Shown here: one piece after another, positions 58,365 through 64,000 of the stretch | How the letters are laid out: every line of letters begins with the position of its first letter | Position numbering within the stretch: position 1 is the first letter of the stretch | NCBI RefSeq assembly: GCF_000002985.6 | Contig: NC_003282.8 | Span: 15,934,001 to 15,998,000 of the forward strand | Direction of reading: 5' to 3' | DNA: 64,000 bases | DNA from: Caenorhabditis elegans | Lineage: Eukaryota > Nematoda > Chromadorea > Rhabditida > Rhabditidae | Position numbers and translations under genes: made by a program | Notes under the pieces: model-generated | What the model was told of the DNA's origin: nothing | Databases searched by the model: none | Seen by the model: the letters and a program-made list of their open reading frames with translations, nothing else

Positions 58365-59682
58365 ATAGAGTTGCTTTCAAGTTTGCTATTTATGGAAATT
58401 ATGAAACAGAGCAATATGTTGTTTAATGTTTAAAAATAAAAATTCCAGATATATAATTCATTTTGAACAATAACCAAGTAACAAAATGAATATGAAACAG
58501 CACAGGTACTTTTAAAGAATCACAAGTTGCGCTCACAACAATTCCTATTTTCTTAAAATTAAAAAAAAATTTTTTTTACTGTTTCATATGTACAATACAT
58601 ATTTCTAATTCAGTACCGGTTTTTTTGGATTTTTGTTTTTTACAGAAATTTTTAAGTTTACAATTGATCTGAGCTTCGTGCCTGTAAAAGTTGAGCCAGA
58701 AAATGTCGGGCGCTGCAAAAAGTGCAAAAAACTTGATTTTAGATACGAACAAAAACTGTACAGTTTCGAAAAAAGTCAACAATATAAAGCAAATTTTTTT
58801 TCCAATTTTAGACTTAACATTTAAGGCTTCTGACATCTTCTGAATAACATGAAACTGTAAAAAAATTGTTCTCCTGATTGACTTTCTATTGTTTCTGCTG
58901 TTCTTGCCCAGCATTTTAAACTAATTTGAAATAAAAAAGGAACGTTAATGAACTGATTTAACACATGGATACCAATAACATTATGTCCAGTTCCAATGTT
59001 AAATATCATGCTCCTGTAACAGTAAAATATTTGATACTGTGTATTATTTCCACGCGGATAAATCTGAAAATGATTTTCCGATTGTAATTTTTTTTTTGAA
59101 TAATTAAGTGTTTTTATAAACAATTTTTCAATTTTAACATCACATTGACCCAGGAAAATGTTAAAATTGAAGAATAAAAAATTGTAAAAACTAGTCCCAA
59201 TAATTTCAATCCCGAGAAGTGATACCTGTACGCAATTTGACTACCGTATACATGGATGTTTGGTAGCGTTTTTTTTAATCAAAAAACGATCGGTCCAACA
59301 TTTTTTGGACCTAAGATTGTTTCCTTAAAACGCGCCCAAACCTGACTAAACTCAATTATCAGTAGAGCGCGTTCACATTGATGTGCCCTTTGCCGGGCCG
59401 TGGTTATATAGATGTCTCGTGTTTAAAAAATGCAATGTTGGGAAAATCCAAAAGACAGTATACAATTTATTTAATGATAATCAATTTTGTATCCGCAATA
59501 ATTTTATAAAAAATCATGAGAGTATAAACGCTATTTTCCCGTCTGCTGATACTCTTTTAGCGACGGTCATCTGCCTATGTTGTACAAAAATCGAAAAAAA
59601 TGCTAGCGATCAATAGAGAAATAAGAAGAATGGCAGTGAAAATCGACATTCCAAGATTATAGTCAATGAGAGCCTCAGGCTT

Positions 59683-60602
59683 TTAAACTTTCTGCTTTAC
59701 TTCCAACTCCGTCAGGTGCATCTTATCAGTCTGATCTACTTCGGTCATTTTGTCTGACTTCTGATTGTTTCTTCCATCAATATCATTCAATTGTTCATTC
59801 TTGTTGAGATTACTTTTCAGTACGTCAAAAATGTCTTCATAGTTATTCCGAGTATGAAGATTCTGAAAAAAAGAAACTATATGAGAAAATATGGGAATTT
59901 TGTTTTCTTACCTCAATTGTATCCTCTTGGTCCGATGATGTCACTTTCTGCTGGGCAAATCGTGTGAACATCTCATAAAATGGAGTTTTCCTAGAACCGA
60001 TAAGATCCTGCTCAGCCATTTCCCGAACATCCTTGATTGCATTGGATGCCATTTCAGTGTCACTCATTGGCTCCAATTTCGATAAGCGAGATCCTTCAGC
60101 GACTTTCAGAAACTGCTGGAATCTCCCTCTTGCCACAACAAATTCCTGGCTCTTTTGGAAGCTTTTCGGAAGCTCATCGGCCTTGACAATGCATCGGAAT
60201 GAGTTTTTCCCCAGCTTCTCCACCACATTTGTCAGATTCTGAAGAAACAATATTAGACCTTTAAGATCTGAAAAATCATACCTGCTGACGGAAAACTACG
60301 GTTTGACCAGGACGAGCCGTTCCACGTAGACGTTGTCCACTGAATGGAGCACAGATGAAATATTCGATTGTATTAAATGAATCACGATTGACAACGATTG
60401 AAACATACTCGGACACATCTACTTCACGCACCAAAATGTCCATATTTCCAGTCTTGTCAAAGTGAACAACTGTCCGACAGTTCTCATTTGGGTCACATTT
60501 TGAAGTCTCGGCAAAGCACGATTCGGTCGCAGAGAAGTTGATTGAAGCAAATTACAGTGTGGTGAGCAGGGAGAAGACAAGAATGATTTGATGAAGAATC
60601 AT
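59683..60602 (-). pseudogene. Secreted-type protein gene with stop inside the signal peptide
   Basis: Exons 60602-60282, 60238-59912, 59862-59683 are in frame. The first ATG, five bases after a TTTTTCAG acceptor, opens a clear signal peptide (MILHQIILVFSLLTTL), then TAA at 60552-60554. The same frame continues at once with FASINFSATESCFAETSKCD, a conserved-looking Cys-containing domain (NENCRTVVHF, EVDVSEYVSIVV, TIEYFICAP, GTARPGQTVVFRQ), a Ser/Lys helical middle, and an acidic-basic tail, 275 codons in all. I do not recognise the domain; a nematode DOMON-like extracellular domain is one weak guess. One point change could create this stop, so it may be a recent null allele, a pseudogene, or a gene whose true start lies elsewhere (no other in-frame ATG precedes the Cys domain within this exon). 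Confidence 0.65.
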
Positions 60603-61614
60603 CGCCTGAAAAATTACAATTGTTTGCGGAAATGGTTTTTAAGATTTTAAAGATGGAAAAACTGAAATCCTCTAAAAATAAGAGAAAAAATAAAAAAAGA
60701 GAACAACATAGTGAATGAGAGGCGTGTTGCGAAACACAATGCGCGGGCAGCCGCAACTTTTCGCGGGCAGCCGCAACGAAAGAGGGTTGGCGCGTTGCGG
60801 ACCATTCTCAATGGAGCGCACATGGTACACCCTGGAGTGCTCGGCCCGGCCATTATAATAGATTTCAATATATATTATTTTAATACAAGTAAAACAATGT
60901 CTAGAAAAAATGACGTATATTTCGAAAAAGACACTTCAAAAATTAATAACTTTTCATTGGAATTTTAACTTGAAATGATAGGAAACAAATTTACCCTTTG
61001 GACACTGATAATGCCTTTCAGTTGACCTACGCCTGCCTCAAGCCTACACTCGTGACAAAGTCGTTTTTTTTTAATTTATAAAATAGAGACTATTTCGCTC
61101 TCCAATTGTTTCATGAAAAGAATCCACAATTTATGAAGAAATTGAAAATGTATTTTTCCTTAGAAAAATGAATTTTACTTGTTTTGTATGAATGCAATTT
61201 TTAATTTTTTTAAAATTGAATTTTTTTTAATTTGCAACATATTGAGCTATTAAAGAGAAAAGTGAATGAGAACAATGCGGGGTACCCCAATAAGTGAAAA
61301 CATGTTTTGACAACATATTTTGATTCCGAAGAGAGAAAAAATAAAACCTCGCATTTTGAGCCGACAGAGCCCACTCACGCTTCACCACGTCGTCGCCGAC
61401 CACTACCTGTTGTAATGGATCGAGTGAATAAACATTTTTTGATACCTGCGAGTTATCAGCCTGTACTAGTTTGTAAAATAATCACAAAATTACATTGGTT
61501 AACTGAAACTGGTACATTTTTGATTTTTGAAAAATGTTTGCAAAATTCACTTTAAACATCTGTTTCATAATTTACATTGAATTTTAGTTTCAATTCAAAA
61601 ATCAGTATGTTGAT
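60603..61614. other. Intergenic; GC-richer block upstream of the 59.7-60.6 kb gene
   Basis: No gene seen. A GC-rich block at about 60715-60850 (GCGGGCAGCCGCAAC twice in direct repeat) may be promoter DNA. Confidence 0.45.
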
Positions 61615-61626
61615 CAAAGATGGATT
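61606..61626 (+). ncRNA. Predicted 21U-RNA running into a MITE
   Basis: Core at 61560-61567; T at +39 preceded by CAG. Bases 61607-61614 are the target duplication and 61615 onward the MITE end, so the last 12 bases of the RNA would be transposon sequence. Confidence 0.55.
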
Positions 61627-61985
61627 TCACCCGTAAAATTCAAAAAAACGGGTGAGCGGGTGAACGAGTGATAAAACACGGGTGTGATTTTTTTTCTTTA
61701 AAAAATGTCCAAATAACCTTTTCGACAAAAAACGTACTAGTTCGAGCACTAACTCTCCATTTTTCGAACAAACAACAAAATAATGAACGAAAAATAACAA
61801 AACTAATTCTATTACTAATTCAAGAAAGTATTTCAACTTTTTTATCATTTGATTTCCATGAAATTGATGTTAATTTTCGTTTTAAAAAAATTGTCGTTCA
61901 CCCGTTTCCGAGACCACGGGTGAGCGGGTCACCCGTCACCCGTGAAAATAACGGGTGAAACGGGTCACGGGTGAATCCATCCCTG
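61615..61985. mobile_element. hAT-like MITE, 371 bp, with 8-bp target duplication
   Basis: The ends CAAAGATGGATTTCACCCG and CGGGTGAATCCATCCCTG are inverted repeats. Both sides carry the octamer ATGTTGAT (61607-61614 and 61986-61993). The subterminal ends are packed with ACGGGTGA/TCACCCGT repeats. No transposase is present. The element lies directly behind a 21U-type core at 61560. Confidence 0.85.
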
Positions 61986-62259
61986 ATGTTGATACCATAT
62001 TAGATGAGACAAAATATCTTTTTGATAAAGAATTCTTGGAAAAATAAAAATTTTTTAAAAAGTCTACACTTTTTAATATTTAGAATGAAGTATCAATTTG
62101 GTTTGAATCACATTTGACAATTGTCACGAAAATTTATAATTTAAGTGAATCAGTAAAATCAAAAAAAAAAAGAGAACCTTCTTGAAAAATGTTTTTCCTT
62201 TTTATTGAATCAATGAGAACTTATGTTTAACATAATAGTTTGATTGATATGCTTCTGCA

Positions 62260-64000
62260 ATTGCACAGTTGATACCCGCGAGATGTCGGGCGCTATTTTG
62301 TGAAAATTTCCATTTTCTGTTTCTTGAAGCTGATTTTTTTTTCCAGAAAACTTCCTATGTTAAATTCAAATCTCATTTTATCTAGTATTGCCAAATGGTT
62401 TGGAATACGTCACTCGGCGGTGGGCGGACTCTGCAGTGTTCCGCCCACTTAATGGTCAAATAAATTTAAAATTGTTCATTTTTGAATTGTAGTACTAAAT
62501 TATCCTTTTTGTGTTGTTTTCATTGCGGAACCTGTCGTGAAAAAACCAATTAAATTTTACTGCAAGTTTTTGTGGTAAAAAAATTTGAATAATGTTTCTG
62601 GTAATTGATAAATTCAATAAACTATTCTGCGTTTTCAATGTAGTATTGTAAATTCATAAATTACGATTTCAACCTTCTAAAACAATTCAAAAAATCTATA
62701 AAAACAAAAAAAATATACAAGAAAATTTAGTTTATTGGCTCAAAGGAATTCAGTGGCAAATCGCTGGGAGGAAATTCTTAAAAAATTGTTTTTTAATCAT
62801 ATAAAAATCAATAATTTTGTGCGGAACATTTTTTTTCTAAACTTTTCTTGTAAAAGTCTTGTAAAACAGTATAAACTTGTTGAATACTAATTGAAAATCA
62901 CATGTTACTTTCTGAAAAAGACAGATTTTTGAAAATGACATCCTGAAAAGGTAAAATAAGATTTTTGTTTAAACCTGCAAGGTCTAAGAAATTTTTTAAT
63001 TATTTCAATTGGGATATTTACACAAAAACTGATGACCTGGAAAATGCAAAACTGAAATTGAATTTTTGAAACCGCAAAAAAAATTAAAAAACGCATCAAA
63101 TTTTTAGGACATGGTGCTTTCAAAAGACATTTTTAAAAAATGAAAAAAACTTTTTTTTTCACATCTACTTATTATTTAAACTATTCAAATTTCAAAATAC
63201 AGATTGGAGTACTAATTGCATGCTTCTTCTAGTGAAATCCTAATACCTATTATAATAATCATGACATTTAAAAACCACGCGAAATAGTACTATTTTGAAA
63301 AATATTGTTCAAATTTCAAACTTTTTGTTATGAAACACTTTCTCTGAATTTGTTTTAACTCTTATGATATATCTTCACGGGTGACCCGTGAGATGTCGGG
63401 CGCAGTACTTTCCTGTAAAAACGTCCATTTTCTGTACTTCCTTCATTTGATCACAAGACTGTTGAAGTTATATTTTTTCTAGAAAATATGCATTGTTCAA
63501 TTTAAAACTCACTTGATCTAGTATTTTCAAACAATCTAGAATACGTCACTGGACGGTGAGCAGACTTAATGTTCCGCCCATATAATGACCAATGAATTAT
63601 ACAGGCGTTCTTTTCTTAACAATTGGTCGTGTTAAGGGGTTTTCTAATCGTGGAACCATGAAAAAAACCAAATGTATTTTATTGCAAATTTTTTAATTAA
63701 AAAAATAATATAATGTTTCTAGTAATTGATAAATTCAATACACTATTTTGCATTTTCATTATCATATGAAATTAAAGTTTCAACCGTTTCAAGAAAGTCC
63801 AAAAATCGATGTTTTCTTCAAAACAAAAACAAAAAAAATTCACAAAAAATCTAGTTTATTGGCTCAATTGTTTATTGGCTTCAGTGGCAAATCGCTGGGA
63901 GGAAATTCAAAAAAATATAAAAAATTCATATAAAAATCAATAATTTTGTGCGGAACATTCTTTTTCTCTAGATACCGGTTTCAAAATGGGAGGGGCTGTG
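62260..64000. repeat. Tandem duplication, unit about 1.1 kb
   Basis: Landmarks occur twice in the same order: GCGAGATGTCGGGCGC / GTGAGATGTCGGGCGC (about 62278, 63389); AATACGTCACT...GTTCCGCCCA (about 62405, 63540); TTCAGTGGCAAATCGCTGGG (about 62750, 63880); CAATAATTTTGTGCGGAACA (about 62809, 63940). The second copy is cut by the window end. No gene is seen. Confidence 0.8.

Larger units (their letters stand above)
54661..59682. other. Intergenic, AT-rich, 21U motif cores
   Basis: No exon recognised. Perfect 21U-type cores on the minus strand at 54795, 55808, 56396, 56838, 57154, 58402 and 58493; one on plus at 58579. Single GCCCGGTAGTTGTCGGGTGC and AAATGTCGGGCGCTGC marks lie near 58210 and 58700. 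Confidence 0.55.

Noticed and set aside
1-64000. CRISPR array, bacterial operon or prophage
   Set aside because: Intron-bearing genes and nematode families show this is animal nuclear DNA; the spaced GTCGGC motifs have unequal spacing and variable repeats, unlike a CRISPR array.

Overview
The window reads as nuclear DNA of a Caenorhabditis nematode, very probably C. elegans. Introns are short with TTTTCAG acceptors, several genes have an acceptor-like site just before the ATG (the outron/SL trans-splicing layout), intergenic DNA is AT-rich, and the families are nematode ones: an expanded SKP1-related gene, MSP domain, PAN/CW domain, orphan Cys-loop channel, purple acid phosphatase. From memory only (no search), a skr gene next to a purple acid phosphatase gene recalls the right part of C. 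elegans chromosome IV (the Y105C5B area).

Layout. 3.1-7.5 kb (-): eight-exon RING-finger gene with palindromic MITEs in its introns. 8.5-10.4 kb (-): S-adenosylmethionine synthetase gene, intact except for one net +1 frameshift. 12.8-13.4 kb (+): single-exon SKP1-related gene; its upstream region is an inverted copy of the upstream region of the SAM synthetase gene. 13.9-14.3 kb (+): PAN/CW-domain fragment with a 27-nt gap. 15.7-16.9 kb (-): small fascin-like beta-trefoil gene. 17.9-20.8 kb (+): purple acid phosphatase. 22.6-28.7 kb (-): Cys-loop ligand-gated channel. 29.1-31.6 kb (+): two tandem CAP-like genes. 31.6-47.7 kb: a 16-kb stretch without a recognisable gene, holding two minisatellites and a MITE. 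47.7-50.0 kb (-): MSP-domain fusion protein. 50-59.7 kb: gene-poor, with tandem duplications. 59.7-60.6 kb (-): secreted-type protein with a stop codon inside its signal peptide. 60.6-64 kb: a hAT-like MITE and a tandem duplication.

The main hidden layer is non-coding. The octamer CTGTTTCA, the core of the upstream motif of C. elegans 21U-RNA (piRNA) genes, occurs about 64 times on the two strands by my hand count, against roughly 2-3 expected by chance. A YRNT tetramer, whose T is the 5' U of a 21U-RNA, lies exactly 39 nt past the last base of the core in 24 of the 64, and within 38-40 nt in 43. The cores avoid coding exons and occupy introns and intergenic DNA. The window is therefore best read as a dense 21U-RNA (type I piRNA) cluster, with a handful of protein genes embedded in it.
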